Positions 55,660 to 64,000 of a stretch of 64,000 nucleotides of DNA are shown here, piece by piece (the first letter of the stretch is position 1; every line of letters starts with the position of its first letter). A model generated the notes under the pieces. That model did no database searches. It worked only from the letters and a program-made list of their open reading frames with translations, and was not told where the DNA came from. The DNA comes from Eoetvoesiella caeni (GTDB lineage: Bacteria > Pseudomonadota > Gammaproteobacteria > Burkholderiales > Burkholderiaceae_B): assembly GCF_003315175.1 (NCBI RefSeq), contig NZ_QNRQ01000016.1:1-64000 (forward strand). The letters are read 5' to 3'. The position numbers were made by a program, and so were the translations under genes.

Positions 55660-56656
55660 ACTCCTGTTCGCTTGCGTCCTTGCCTTATTAGCGTGCTTTA
55701 CACAGGCGTTAGCTGTACGTACGCTTTGGGCACCCGTTGGTTCGCTTGACCCAGTCTTGGTGTTTTTCCTGTGGCAAATAGTCGCGGCGTTTGTAATGGC
55801 GTTCTTTGTTTTGAGCGCCATGCCTTCGCATTATCACCACCCTCGGGGCGGGGCGTTCATCCACATTTTTGCAATCAGCTTGTTTCTTCCTGTTGCGGGT
55901 CCGCTTCTATTCCTGAGCCTCATTGTAGTAGCGATGGTATTCCCTCGGGCCGACAGTCCGGCGGATTCATATTGGGTTGAGGCTCCAAAATTTGTTACTT
56001 ATCTGGCTTCTCGGGTGAAACACGGAGCGGGAGCTCGGCTGCGTGCTCGCCTTGACAACCATGAGGGAGCATCTGATGACCGTGTGGCAGCGATGGTTGC
56101 GATGAGAACGCTGCCGCCTCACATCACTGGAGGCATGTTGCGCGACTTGCTGTCTGATCCCGACGAGGAAATTCGCTTGCTGGCGTATGGCGTAGTCGAC
56201 AATGCAGAAAAAAAGATCATGCAGCAGATCTTTATGGCACAAGAGCAAATGCCCGAAGCAGTCACTATTACGGAACAAGCGGATATCAATGCTCGTCTTG
56301 CCGAATTGTATTGGGAGCTGATTTATCAGAACCTCGTGCAAGGTGAAGTCTACAACTACACTCTCGAACGGGTCGAACACTATGCTCGCGAGGCAGTCAC
56401 CCAGAATGACACATTGGCTTCCATGTATTATTTGCTCGGACGTTGTGCGCTATTGCGCAATAAGCCGAACGAGGCCAAAGAGTACCTCCAGCGAGCGCTG
56501 TTTAATCAATTTCCTGTCGAACGCTTGTTGCCCTGGTTGGGTGAAGTAGCGTTTCTGCAACACGACTACAGTCGGCTGGGTGAAATACTGCGTCCTTTGG
56601 ATAACGGCACCTTGTCACCAACACTGCAGTCTACTGTGAACTACTGGTCTAAATGA
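55643..56656 (+). CDS. pelE: PelE inner-membrane protein
   Basis: A 337-residue protein with hydrophobic segments near the N-terminus (about 5-25, 35-60 and 70-95) and a cytoplasmic TPR-like C-terminal part (REAVTQNDTLASMYYLLGRC, NEAKEYLQRALFNQFP). It belongs to the Pel synthase complex with PelD, PelF and PelG. The GTG start could be at 55643 or 55652. Its stop overlaps the pelF start by four bases (ATGA). Confidence 0.9.
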   Translation: MVIVLRLLFACVLALLACFTQALAVRTLWAPVGSLDPVLVFFLWQIVAAFVMAFFVLSAMPSHYHHPRGGAFIHIFAISLFLPVAGPLLFLSLIVVAMVFPRADSPADSYWVEAPKFVTYLASRVKHGAGARLRARLDNHEGASDDRVAAMVAMRTLPPHITGGMLRDLLSDPDEEIRLLAYGVVDNAEKKIMQQIFMAQEQMPEAVTITEQADINARLAELYWELIYQNLVQGEVYNYTLERVEHYAREAVTQNDTLASMYYLLGRCALLRNKPNEAKEYLQRALFNQFPVERLLPWLGEVAFLQHDYSRLGEILRPLDNGTLSPTLQSTVNYWSK

Positions 56657-58206
56657 ATACGAATCTGAACCGCCAGGCGAAATCAGCTGATATCGCTCTG
56701 TTGCTAGAAGGCACGTTTCCGTACGTATCGGGAGGGGTGTCATCATGGGTCAATCAAATGATTCGGTCATTTCCCGAGATAACTTTTGCTGTCGTGTTTA
56801 TTGGTAGTCGGCGCCAGGATTATGGCAAGCCGCGTTATGAACTGCCCGATAACGTCGTGCATTTCGAAGAGCACTACATTCATGAGTCGTCTGCTCCGAC
56901 GCTAGTACGGGCTAGTGAAGGCAATCGGCCGGCTTTCGAGCGCGTGGCAGCGATGCATGACTCCTTTCGCAACGACAAAAGCCTTGGTGCCATCGGTAAG
57001 CTGATGCGGGAGATCATTCCGATGATGGCTGATGGCGGCGCCATTAGCGAACAGCAGTTCTTGAACAGCAAGAGCTCTTGGGATTCAATTACGGAAAACT
57101 ACGAGAAATTCTGTACGGATCCGTCGTTCACGGATTATTTTTGGACGATACGCATAATGCATAAGCCTCTGTGGCAGCTTGCGCGTATCAGCGAAAACTT
57201 GATCCCGGTCAAAATGTATCACACCGTATCCACAGGCTATGCTGGTTTTCTTGGTGCACTACTGCGTTTTCGTACTGCCCGTCCTTTGCTGGTGTCCGAG
57301 CACGGCATTTACACGAAGGAACGCAAGATCGATCTGCTTCAAAGCGAATGGATTCGCGATAATCGTGGCCTCTTTGAAAAGGATATTTCTCAGGTCAGCT
57401 ATTTTCAAGATCTGTGGGTGCGTTTCTTCGAAGTGATGGGCAAGGTTTGTTACGAAGCCGCTGACGATATCGTCTCCTTGTACGAAGCCAATCGCCGGCG
57501 ACAGCATCGCGACGGGGCGCCCGAAGAGAAGACGCAATGTATCCCTAATGGTATTGATGTATCTCGCTTCGCCGCGTTGCGCGCGCAACGGGCTGCCAGC
57601 GTGCCACCTGTCGTAGCACTCATTGGGCGGGTTGTACCTATCAAGGACATCAAGACTTTCATCCGCGCCATTTTTATCGTCAGTCGCAAGCTACCCGCGG
57701 TTCAAGGGTGGATCGTCGGTCCAGAAACAGAAGACCCAGAGTACGTCCGTGAATGCCACGAGTTGGTGAGTAGCCTCGGTGTTGGGAGTAACTTGAAGTT
57801 CTTAGGCTTTAGAAAGGTTGACGAGCTGTTGCCCGAAATTGGGCTGGTTGCCCTCAGCTCGATTAGCGAGGCGCTTCCGTTGGTGGTACTAGAAGCGTTT
57901 GCCGCGGGCGTGCCAGTTGTGACAACCGATGTTGGATCGTGTCGCGAACTGATCGAAGGTGTCGATGCCGATGACAAGGCTTTAGGGAGCGCCGGATCGG
58001 TAGTGCAAATTGCAAGCCCAGAGCATCTGGCAAAGGCCATGCTCGAATTATTCGAAAACACAGACATGTGGCAAGCCGCTCAGCAGACAGGTATAGCGCG
58101 AGTCGAACGCTACTATACAGACGTGCGCATGAAGGACAGTTATCGCAAGATCTATGAAAGTCTGATGAGCAGCCAGACTGTTGAAAGTGCTCAAGGAGAT
58201 CAGTAA
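56653..58206 (+). CDS. pelF: PelF glycosyltransferase
   Basis: A 517-residue cytoplasmic GT4-type glycosyltransferase that polymerises Pel. It has the N-terminal PelF phrase ALLLEGTFPYVSGGVSSWVN, a C-terminal nucleotide-sugar domain (VVALIGRVVPIKDIKTFIRA) and the E-x7-E motif in SISEALPLVVLEAFAAG. It is coupled to pelE and pelG by overlapping stops and starts. Confidence 0.96.
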   Translation: MNTNLNRQAKSADIALLLEGTFPYVSGGVSSWVNQMIRSFPEITFAVVFIGSRRQDYGKPRYELPDNVVHFEEHYIHESSAPTLVRASEGNRPAFERVAAMHDSFRNDKSLGAIGKLMREIIPMMADGGAISEQQFLNSKSSWDSITENYEKFCTDPSFTDYFWTIRIMHKPLWQLARISENLIPVKMYHTVSTGYAGFLGALLRFRTARPLLVSEHGIYTKERKIDLLQSEWIRDNRGLFEKDISQVSYFQDLWVRFFEVMGKVCYEAADDIVSLYEANRRRQHRDGAPEEKTQCIPNGIDVSRFAALRAQRAASVPPVVALIGRVVPIKDIKTFIRAIFIVSRKLPAVQGWIVGPETEDPEYVRECHELVSSLGVGSNLKFLGFRKVDELLPEIGLVALSSISEALPLVVLEAFAAGVPVVTTDVGSCRELIEGVDADDKALGSAGSVVQIASPEHLAKAMLELFENTDMWQAAQQTGIARVERYYTDVRMKDSYRKIYESLMSSQTVESAQGDQ

Positions 58207-59582
58207 TGGCTGGCATAGGGTTTGAATTACGCAAGATACTGAAGCGTGAGAGTCTCTCAAGCACGCTGTCAGCGTACCTCTACGCCGGGGTTATTAGTGC
58301 AGGGCCGCTGATCCTGTCGATATTTGGCATTTTGCTTATTGGCGTACTGAGTTTGTCAGTTGTTGAGCCGCCAACGCGTATAGTGCAGTTCCAGGTATCT
58401 GTGACTTACCTGATAGCAGCTAGTCTTATTGTTACGGGTGCGCTTCAACTTTCGTTTACGCGTTTTATTTCGGATCGTCTGTTCGAGAAAAAACCCGACC
58501 GTGTTTTGCCTAGCTATAACGCGGTGACGCTTGTTGCTACGGTAGTGACGGGTGTATTGGGGCTGGTACTAGCATTGACTACATTCCAACATGAATCGGT
58601 TATGTACCGAATGCTGATGTTGGTCGGGTTTGTTATTGTTAGTAATATCTGGATTTGCGTTATCTTTCTGACCAGCATAAAGCAGTACAGAGCTATCATC
58701 CTGACGTTTTTCATTGGCTATTCCGTAACGGTAGTTTTCGCTGTGGCGCTTAACCGTTTCGGCCTGGAAGGTTTGCTTGGTGGTTTTGTATTCGGGCACC
58801 TTGTACTGCTGATTGGGCTGGCCAGTCTTATCCATCGAAATTACGATTCCGACGATTACATCTCCTGGGAAGTATTCGACCGGCGCTTTGCGTACCCCAC
58901 TTTGATTTTTGTGGGTTTGTTGTTCAATCTGGGCGTGTGGCTCGACAAGTTCATGTTCTGGTTTTCGGGGACAGGTCAGAACGTGATCGGGCCATTGCGC
59001 GCATCGGTCATCTACGATGTCCCGGTGTTTATCGCTTATATATGCATTATTCCTGGCATGGCTGTTTTTTTACTACGGCTTGAAACGGATTTTGTGGATC
59101 ACTACGATGGTTACTACCGGGCTGTTCGCACTGGCGACACACTTGCACAGATACGCAATATGCGCAATAACATGGTGCGTAGTGCCCGAATCGGTTTGTA
59201 CGAAATTCTCAAGATTCAGGCCGTTGTGGTATTGCTGATTTTCGCGTTCGGCGACAAGTTGTTGCGCCTGATCGGTATTTCAACGTTGTATTTACCGTTG
59301 TTGCATATCGATGTTATTGCAGCAAGCTTGCAGGTTCTTTTCTTGGGCATTCTCAATATTTTCTTTTACCTTGATAAGCGTCTTATTGTCTTGGTGCTGA
59401 CTGCTACGTTTGTAGTGCTCAATGGTTTATTCACTTGGATTACCCAGGTCATAGGTCCTAATGTTTATGGTTACGGTTTTGCAGGTGCATTACTGCTAGT
59501 GGTATTGCTTGGTACGTATCTACTGGACCGGCGCTTTGATGACCTGGAATACGATACGTATATGTTGCAGAAAAGTTCGTGA
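58206..59582 (+). CDS. pelG: PelG inner-membrane transporter
   Basis: A 458-residue protein with about twelve membrane helices, starting MAGIGFELRKILKRESLSST, which is characteristic of PelG. It probably carries the growing Pel chain across the inner membrane. Its start overlaps the pelF stop by one base (TAATG). Standard length. Confidence 0.96.
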   Translation: MAGIGFELRKILKRESLSSTLSAYLYAGVISAGPLILSIFGILLIGVLSLSVVEPPTRIVQFQVSVTYLIAASLIVTGALQLSFTRFISDRLFEKKPDRVLPSYNAVTLVATVVTGVLGLVLALTTFQHESVMYRMLMLVGFVIVSNIWICVIFLTSIKQYRAIILTFFIGYSVTVVFAVALNRFGLEGLLGGFVFGHLVLLIGLASLIHRNYDSDDYISWEVFDRRFAYPTLIFVGLLFNLGVWLDKFMFWFSGTGQNVIGPLRASVIYDVPVFIAYICIIPGMAVFLLRLETDFVDHYDGYYRAVRTGDTLAQIRNMRNNMVRSARIGLYEILKIQAVVVLLIFAFGDKLLRLIGISTLYLPLLHIDVIAASLQVLFLGILNIFFYLDKRLIVLVLTATFVVLNGLFTWITQVIGPNVYGYGFAGALLLVVLLGTYLLDRRFDDLEYDTYMLQKSS

Positions 59583-59601
59583 ATACATAAGGTTGTCGTG
59601 C

Positions 59602-60468
59602 ATGCGGTATACATCTTTGTTTAGTTGCATCCGCGATAGCTTGCGTGTGTTGTTTGGGCTGGCCATGACATACAGCTTTGGTGTGGCGCCCGCCTGGGCC
59701 CAGCAGCCATTGCGAAATATAGCCTTTTATTATGGAGCCGCGCCCGACGTCAAGTCGTTGCAACAGTTTCAGTTTGCGGTGCTGGAGCCCGATAGCGGCT
59801 TTGTGCCTGCCGCTGCTCGAGACAAGAAGACTCAATGGATTGCCTATATCAGCGTGGGTGAGGTCGCCAGTTCGCGCAGCTATTATTCAGCCATCCCAAA
59901 GTCGTGGGTTATTGGCCATAATGCCGAATGGCATTCAGAGGTCATTGATCAAAGTGCGCCGGGCTGGCCCAAGTTCTTTGTTGACAATGTGGTTGCGCCG
60001 TTATGGAAGAAGGGCTATCGAGGCTTTTTCCTTGATACACTTGACTCTTACCAATTGGTGGTGAAGAGCGACGAGCAGCGAGAGCAGGCACGCAAAGGGT
60101 TAGTTGCAGTTATACGAGCTATCCATCGTCGTTTTCCGACAGCGGTGTTGATACTGAACCGAGGCTTCGAGTTATTGCCAGCGGTACACAACGATATCTA
60201 CGCAGTTGCTTTCGAGTCGCTATTCAAGGGTTGGAGTGAGGCAAATGGCAAATATATCGATGTCCCAAGTGACGCGCGTGTGTGGCTGCTGGCCCAGGTT
60301 AACAACGTAACGACGAAATATAAGCTGCCTGTCATTGCAATTGATTATTGTCCGCCTGAAGACCTCCAATGTTCTCGCGATACAGTGAGACGCATCGGGG
60401 AATTGAATCTGATTCCTTATGTGGGTGACGGCCGTTTGCAAACACTTAGTCCCATTATCTTAGAATAG
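59602..60468 (+). CDS. Stand-alone GH114-type glycosidase, PelA-hydrolase paralogue
   Basis: A 288-residue secreted protein (signal ending APAWAQ, about residue 34) that aligns with the N-terminal half of PelA: NIAFYYGAAP, APLWKKGYRG and PVIAIDYC. Unlike the PelA of this operon, it keeps the motifs expected for alpha-1,4-galactosaminidase activity: YISVGEV, FFLDTLDSYQL, LNRGFELLP and AFESLF. It probably cuts Pel in the periplasm or outside. It starts 19 bases after pelG, so it is likely co-transcribed. Confidence 0.82.
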   Translation: MRYTSLFSCIRDSLRVLFGLAMTYSFGVAPAWAQQPLRNIAFYYGAAPDVKSLQQFQFAVLEPDSGFVPAAARDKKTQWIAYISVGEVASSRSYYSAIPKSWVIGHNAEWHSEVIDQSAPGWPKFFVDNVVAPLWKKGYRGFFLDTLDSYQLVVKSDEQREQARKGLVAVIRAIHRRFPTAVLILNRGFELLPAVHNDIYAVAFESLFKGWSEANGKYIDVPSDARVWLLAQVNNVTTKYKLPVIAIDYCPPEDLQCSRDTVRRIGELNLIPYVGDGRLQTLSPIILE

Positions 60469-60508
60469 GATATTGGGTGCGCTACCGAAACAACGTTTGC
60501 GACCCCCT

Positions 60509-61372
60509 ATGCCATACATAAACCATGTGCCCTTGTTTTGTTTGCTGGCGTCTTTCTGCCTTTTAGGTGCATGTAGCAATCCGCCCAGCACACCGAATCT
60601 CATAAGTGCAGGTGCGCCGGTTCAGGCTCTCGCCAGATCTCAATGGGTGCCGGCTTTAGGGGATACCTGGCAATGGCAGTTATCTGGCAAGCTAAATACA
60701 GCGTACGCTGCAACTGTTTACGATATCGACCTCTTTGATGTGTCGCAAAACACGATTGCCGAGCTCAAATCCAAAGGACAGCGGGTAGTCTGCTACTTTT
60801 CGGCCGGCAGTGTTGAGAGCTGGCGCCCGGACTTTAAACGGTTCGCGTCGAAAGATATTGGGGCTGCTCTGAACGGCTGGGCTGGCGAGCGGTGGCTGGA
60901 TACTCGTTCGACCGCTGTACGCCAGATTATGATTGAACGTCTGGACCTGGCAAAAATTAAAGGTTGTGATGGCGTAGAGCCAGACAATGTCGATGCTTAC
61001 ATGCATCGTTCGGGATTCAAGCTGGATAGCCATGCCCAGATGGATTTCAATCGGTTTTTAGCTGCGTCAGCACATGCGCGCGGGCTGCTCGTCGGTTTAA
61101 AAAATGATTTGCCCAACGCTGCCGCTTTGATGCCGTATTTCGATTTTGCTGTCAATGAGCAATGTTTTGAGTATAACGAGTGTGCTGTCTATTCAGTTTT
61201 CATCGATGCAGGTAAGCCAGTGTTTAACGCGGAGTACGCACGCCGTTATCAAATAAACACGCATGGCGCACGAGATGAATTATGCCGAAAAGCCAACCTG
61301 ATGCGTATGCAGACATTGATTTTGTCGGTCGATCTTGATGACTCGGTGCGCTATTCGTGCAGTGAACGTTAA
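60509..61372 (+). CDS. GH114-type endo-galactosaminidase lipoprotein
   Basis: A 287-residue lipoprotein (LLGAC, Cys22) of the TM1410/GH114 glycoside hydrolase group. It has WQWQLSGKLNTAYAATVYDI, VVCYFSAGSVESWRPD, the catalytic block GCDGVEPDNVDAYMHRSGF and FDFAVNEQCFEYNEC. It is only distantly related to the preceding gene. It is probably anchored in the outer membrane and acts on Pel or on related galactosamine polymers. ATG at 60509 is chosen for the signal; a TTG at 60473 is less likely. Confidence 0.82.
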   Translation: MPYINHVPLFCLLASFCLLGACSNPPSTPNLISAGAPVQALARSQWVPALGDTWQWQLSGKLNTAYAATVYDIDLFDVSQNTIAELKSKGQRVVCYFSAGSVESWRPDFKRFASKDIGAALNGWAGERWLDTRSTAVRQIMIERLDLAKIKGCDGVEPDNVDAYMHRSGFKLDSHAQMDFNRFLAASAHARGLLVGLKNDLPNAAALMPYFDFAVNEQCFEYNECAVYSVFIDAGKPVFNAEYARRYQINTHGARDELCRKANLMRMQTLILSVDLDDSVRYSCSER

Positions 61373-61486
61373 TATTGGCTGATGGCGCTTGGCGATATTT
61401 TGGCCCTGCTTGCAGACAGATGGCAAGCATAATTTGAGCTTCAAGTGGGCGCAACCCGCATTTATGTAAAAAGGAAATTCTATCTC

Positions 61487-62503
61487 ATGAATTCAACGAT
61501 ATTGGTGACGGGAGGAAGCGGGTTCATTGGTAGCCACACGACAGTTGCGTTGCAGCAAGCGGGTTATCGGGTTTTGATCCTGGATAATCTATGCAATAGC
61601 CGGCTTGAGGTATTGTCGCGAATTAAAAAAATTACGGGTACTGAACCCGGATTTGTTAAGGCCGACATCCGTGACAGTAAGGCCTTGGCTGCAGTCTTCC
61701 AGAGCAATCGAATCGCAGCTGTTATGCATTTTGCCGGTCTCAAAGCCGTCGGCGAATCCAACCAGCAGCCGCTCCAGTACTACGACAATAACGTCAATGG
61801 TAGCGTGCAACTGCTGACTGTCATGAAGCAGGCGGGCGTCAAAGTATTTGTTTTTTCGTCTTCGGCTACAGTTTACGGTGACCCACAGAGGTTGCCGTTA
61901 ACCGAAGACCATCCGCGCTCCGCAACGAATCCCTATGGGCATACCAAGCTGGTGGTCGAGGATATACTGGAAAGCCTTTACAAGGCCGAGGGCGACTGGC
62001 GCATTGCACGTTTGCGTTACTTCAACCCCGTTGGGGCGCATCCCAGCGGCCTGATAGGCGAGGCGCCACAGGGTACTCCTAATAACCTAATGCCCTATGT
62101 GGCCCAGGTAGCGGTGGGTGCGCGGCCCCGCCTGCAGATATTTGGGGGCGATTACAACACGGCTGACGGTACCGGGGTGCGCGACTACATTCACGTCACT
62201 GACCTGGCGCAAGGTCATGTGGCAGCTCTGCGTTATTGCGAACAAATGCAGGACGAGCTTTTGACCGTGAACCTAGGCACCGGTAAAGGCTATTCGGTGC
62301 TGGAGATGGTACATGCCTTCGAGCAGGCTAGTTCCAAACCCATCGCTTACGATATTGTCGGCCGTCGTGCCGGCGATATTGCGGCATGTTGGGCCGATAC
62401 GACGCAGGCAGAACGCAAGCTGGGCTGGCGCGCCAGCAAGAGCATCAAAGAGATGTGCGACGACGCATGGCGCTGGCAAGTGGCCCCTGGCAGTTGGGCG
62501 TGA
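61487..62503 (+). CDS. galE: UDP-glucose/UDP-N-acetylglucosamine 4-epimerase
   Basis: A 338-residue short-chain epimerase with NAD-binding GGSGFIGS (about 9-16) and catalytic YGHTK (Tyr150, Lys154). At the substrate-gate position, where E. coli GalE has a Tyr before Trp-Ala-Asp, this protein has Cys301 (AACWAD). A small residue there allows N-acetylated sugars, so it may make UDP-GalNAc for Pel, as the epimerase PelX does. It sits 114 bases after the GH114 lipoprotein gene. Confidence 0.9.
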   Translation: MNSTILVTGGSGFIGSHTTVALQQAGYRVLILDNLCNSRLEVLSRIKKITGTEPGFVKADIRDSKALAAVFQSNRIAAVMHFAGLKAVGESNQQPLQYYDNNVNGSVQLLTVMKQAGVKVFVFSSSATVYGDPQRLPLTEDHPRSATNPYGHTKLVVEDILESLYKAEGDWRIARLRYFNPVGAHPSGLIGEAPQGTPNNLMPYVAQVAVGARPRLQIFGGDYNTADGTGVRDYIHVTDLAQGHVAALRYCEQMQDELLTVNLGTGKGYSVLEMVHAFEQASSKPIAYDIVGRRAGDIAACWADTTQAERKLGWRASKSIKEMCDDAWRWQVAPGSWA

Positions 62504-62989
62504 TGAAGATCAGGGTTGGCCCAAATAGGTCGGCGATCCGCTTAATTGGCGGATAATATCTGTAAACCGGACAAATTGAAACGTCGCTTACTGGGTCGCC
62601 GCTGGGCAGTGTTTGCTTAGAAACTGTTGTTTTATATTAACGGTGCGTGTTCGAAAAGCTGGGGTTTATTTTGGCCTGTTTACTTTGGTAGCAACTGCAA
62701 AAAAAAAGCTGTTCGCTTTGTGAAGGAAGATTAATCCTACTTCGAGTAATTCGCCCTAAATTGTTATAGAATTAGGTAAATATTTACATTATTGCCCTGC
62801 GTCAATTTCGTCTCTTGTGCTTTATACAGAAGCAATGTGTGGTCAATAACATCAGGCCATTTTATACTGACTAACTGCTTACACCGCTTGACAGTTCCGT
62901 GGCTGGCGTTTTTGAGAGGATCAGAACAGCTTTGCTTTATCAAGAAGGCAGTGTGATCAGCCTAGTCGATGATAAAAAAGAGGTTTGCT
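62504..62989. promoter_or_regulatory. Intergenic region before the PdeR-like gene
   Basis: AT-rich, no gene seen over 486 bases. A short CCGC...GCGG stem after galE (about 62537-62552) could end the upstream transcript weakly. TTGACA at about 62887 is a possible -35 element, but no good -10 box follows at the right distance. Confidence 0.4.
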
Positions 62990-64000
62990 ATGCTTGTTGA
63001 CTCAACCGAATCGCTACTGTTTGCCTATTTTGGTACCAGAAGCCCTTACTGGCAGCTATCTGCTGACAGTAACGCGCTGCAATTGGCTGGTGTCAAAGGA
63101 GTTCCGAACCTGGCGGTTGCGTTGCAGCCACAACAGGCCAACGAAATCCGCGCCTTCACTGGCGTGACCTCTCATGCTGAAATTGACATCACGCTTTTCG
63201 GCGAACCCCAAAAATTAAGTTTGGTTGGCAAGAAGAGCGGTGCTTACTCTTGGACAGGCACGGCATCCAATTATATGGATACCTCGGCCGTTGCCAAAGA
63301 TCTCTCGCAGGGGTTGGAGTTTGCCGAGCAGGTCATCTCTGAAGTCAATTCGTTGGTGGTTATTATCGACCACAATTTTAATATTCTGCGGTTCAACCGA
63401 CTGTGTGAAGAAGTCACTGGGTTGCGCGAAAAAGATGTCATTGGTAAAAGCGCGCACGCGTTTATGGTTGCCGGTGAACGCGAAGCTTCACGAAGTAATC
63501 TCAACGAGTTTTTCCGTAATTCGGCGTCGTATGAGGCCGAGCGCGCAATTAACACCATAAACGGAGAGCGCCGCATATTGTGGCGTAATAAGTTTGTGCA
63601 AAGTGGCAGTGGCCCAGACGAGCGCTACTTAGTTTGCTCTGGTACCGATGTGACCGAAGAACGCAAGGCTCAGGCTAAATTGTTGAAGTTAGCGACGATT
63701 GACACCCTGACCGGTCTGTCTAATCGTCATGCCATCTACGAACAAATAGCCGAAGCTTTGACTGCCGGCAGCCGCTTTGGTGTTTTGTTTCTCGACTTGG
63801 ATAACTTCAAGCAAGTCAATGACCATTATGGCCACGTTATTGGCGACAGTCTTATTCAGGCAGTAGCACTAAATCTAGAGGCATCGATGCGGGACGGCGA
63901 TGTGGTCGCTCGCACGGGCGGCGCGGCTTTCCTGGTGCTCGTGCGAGAGGCTACTGTCGAACTGATGGAAAATGTAGCCCGGAGAATTATCGATCGGCTT
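62990..64000 (+). CDS. pdeR: PdeR/YciR-like c-di-GMP signalling protein, 3' truncated by window
   Basis: A 337-residue part with no stop before the window ends. The N-terminal region (SPYWQLSADSNALQLAGVKG, AVALQPQQ, TGTASNYMD) closely follows E. coli PdeR/YciR. A PAS domain comes next (NILRFNRLCEEVTGLREKDV), then a GGDEF domain (FLDLDNFKQVNDHYGHVIGD). The signature reads GGAAF instead of GGDEF, so cyclase activity is unlikely. PdeR proteins carry an EAL phosphodiesterase domain after this, outside the window. ATG at 62990 has AGAGG upstream; an in-frame ATG at 62969 is possible. Confidence 0.87.
   Translation, partial: MLVDSTESLLFAYFGTRSPYWQLSADSNALQLAGVKGVPNLAVALQPQQANEIRAFTGVTSHAEIDITLFGEPQKLSLVGKKSGAYSWTGTASNYMDTSAVAKDLSQGLEFAEQVISEVNSLVVIIDHNFNILRFNRLCEEVTGLREKDVIGKSAHAFMVAGEREASRSNLNEFFRNSASYEAERAINTINGERRILWRNKFVQSGSGPDERYLVCSGTDVTEERKAQAKLLKLATIDTLTGLSNRHAIYEQIAEALTAGSRFGVLFLDLDNFKQVNDHYGHVIGDSLIQAVALNLEASMRDGDVVARTGGAAFLVLVREATVELMENVARRIIDRL

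Noticed and set aside
59602..60468. Broken second copy of pelA
   Set aside because: It has its own signal peptide, a proper stop and better kept catalytic motifs than PelA, so it is treated as a real gene.

Overview
The window looks like a chromosomal segment of a betaproteobacterium of the order Burkholderiales, most likely Alcaligenaceae. The reasons are a class I polyhydroxybutyrate (PHB) locus of the type phaC-phaP-phaB-phosphotransacetylase-ackA, an ArsR/ACR3/ArsH arsenic operon, a Gram-negative pel operon, and GC-rich, tightly overlapping genes. The genus cannot be fixed from sequence reading alone.

Layout. (1) 1-3.2 kb: a complete IS66-family element (tnpA-tnpB-tnpC) sitting in a broken IS21-type istA gene, followed by a gene-poor scar with inverted repeats. 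(2) 3.2-11.2 kb: a PHB and acyl-phosphate module. uspA-like and baeRF-like genes point left. phaC, phaP, phaB, a phosphate acyltransferase, a doubly deleted dehydrogenase remnant and ackA point right. (3) 11.2-18.5 kb: a leftward drug-efflux operon (small membrane protein, HlyD-type adaptor, double ABC ATPase, two ABC-2 permeases, outer-membrane lipoprotein). Its likely TetR repressor survives only as a C-terminal stub cut by a transposon end. (4) 18.5-34.1 kb: a nested transposon. The outer element is Tn3-family (38-bp inverted repeats, GlxA-like regulator, monooxygenase, tnpR, tnpA). A 10.4-kb Tn402/Tn5053-family element (tniA-tniB-tniQ-tniR) has inserted next to tnpR, with a perfect 5-bp target duplication AGGAT. 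Its cargo is an EamA protein, a two-component system, two COG4705-type membrane proteins, a lipoprotein, a PAP2 phosphatase and a PepSY protein. (5) 34.2-45.1 kb: an arsenic island. The first operon is arsR, arsC, acr3, a second arsC, arsH and a His-tailed DMT transporter. The second is a leftward arsR-arsB pair. Between them lie a cytochrome c with a 39-residue membrane peptide, a Tat-exported protein and a LodA/LodB-type quinoprotein oxidase pair. (6) 45.7-62.5 kb: a complete pelABCDEFG operon followed by two free-standing GH114-type glycosidases and a galE-like epimerase. (7) 63-64 kb: the start of a PdeR/YciR-like c-di-GMP protein that runs off the window.

How the genes work together. The PHB genes make, coat and balance storage polymer, with the phosphotransacetylase/acetate kinase pair handling acyl-CoA overflow. 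The pel genes make and export a cationic galactosamine/glucosamine polymer under c-di-GMP control through PelD. The epimerase has a Cys at the substrate-gate position and could supply the UDP-N-acetylgalactosamine precursor. The most striking observation is that the glycosidase half of PelA looks degenerate, while a separate gene right after pelG keeps the expected GH114 acidic motifs. This suggests that the Pel hydrolase function has been split off. PelB also carries a tandem duplication of about 390 residues.
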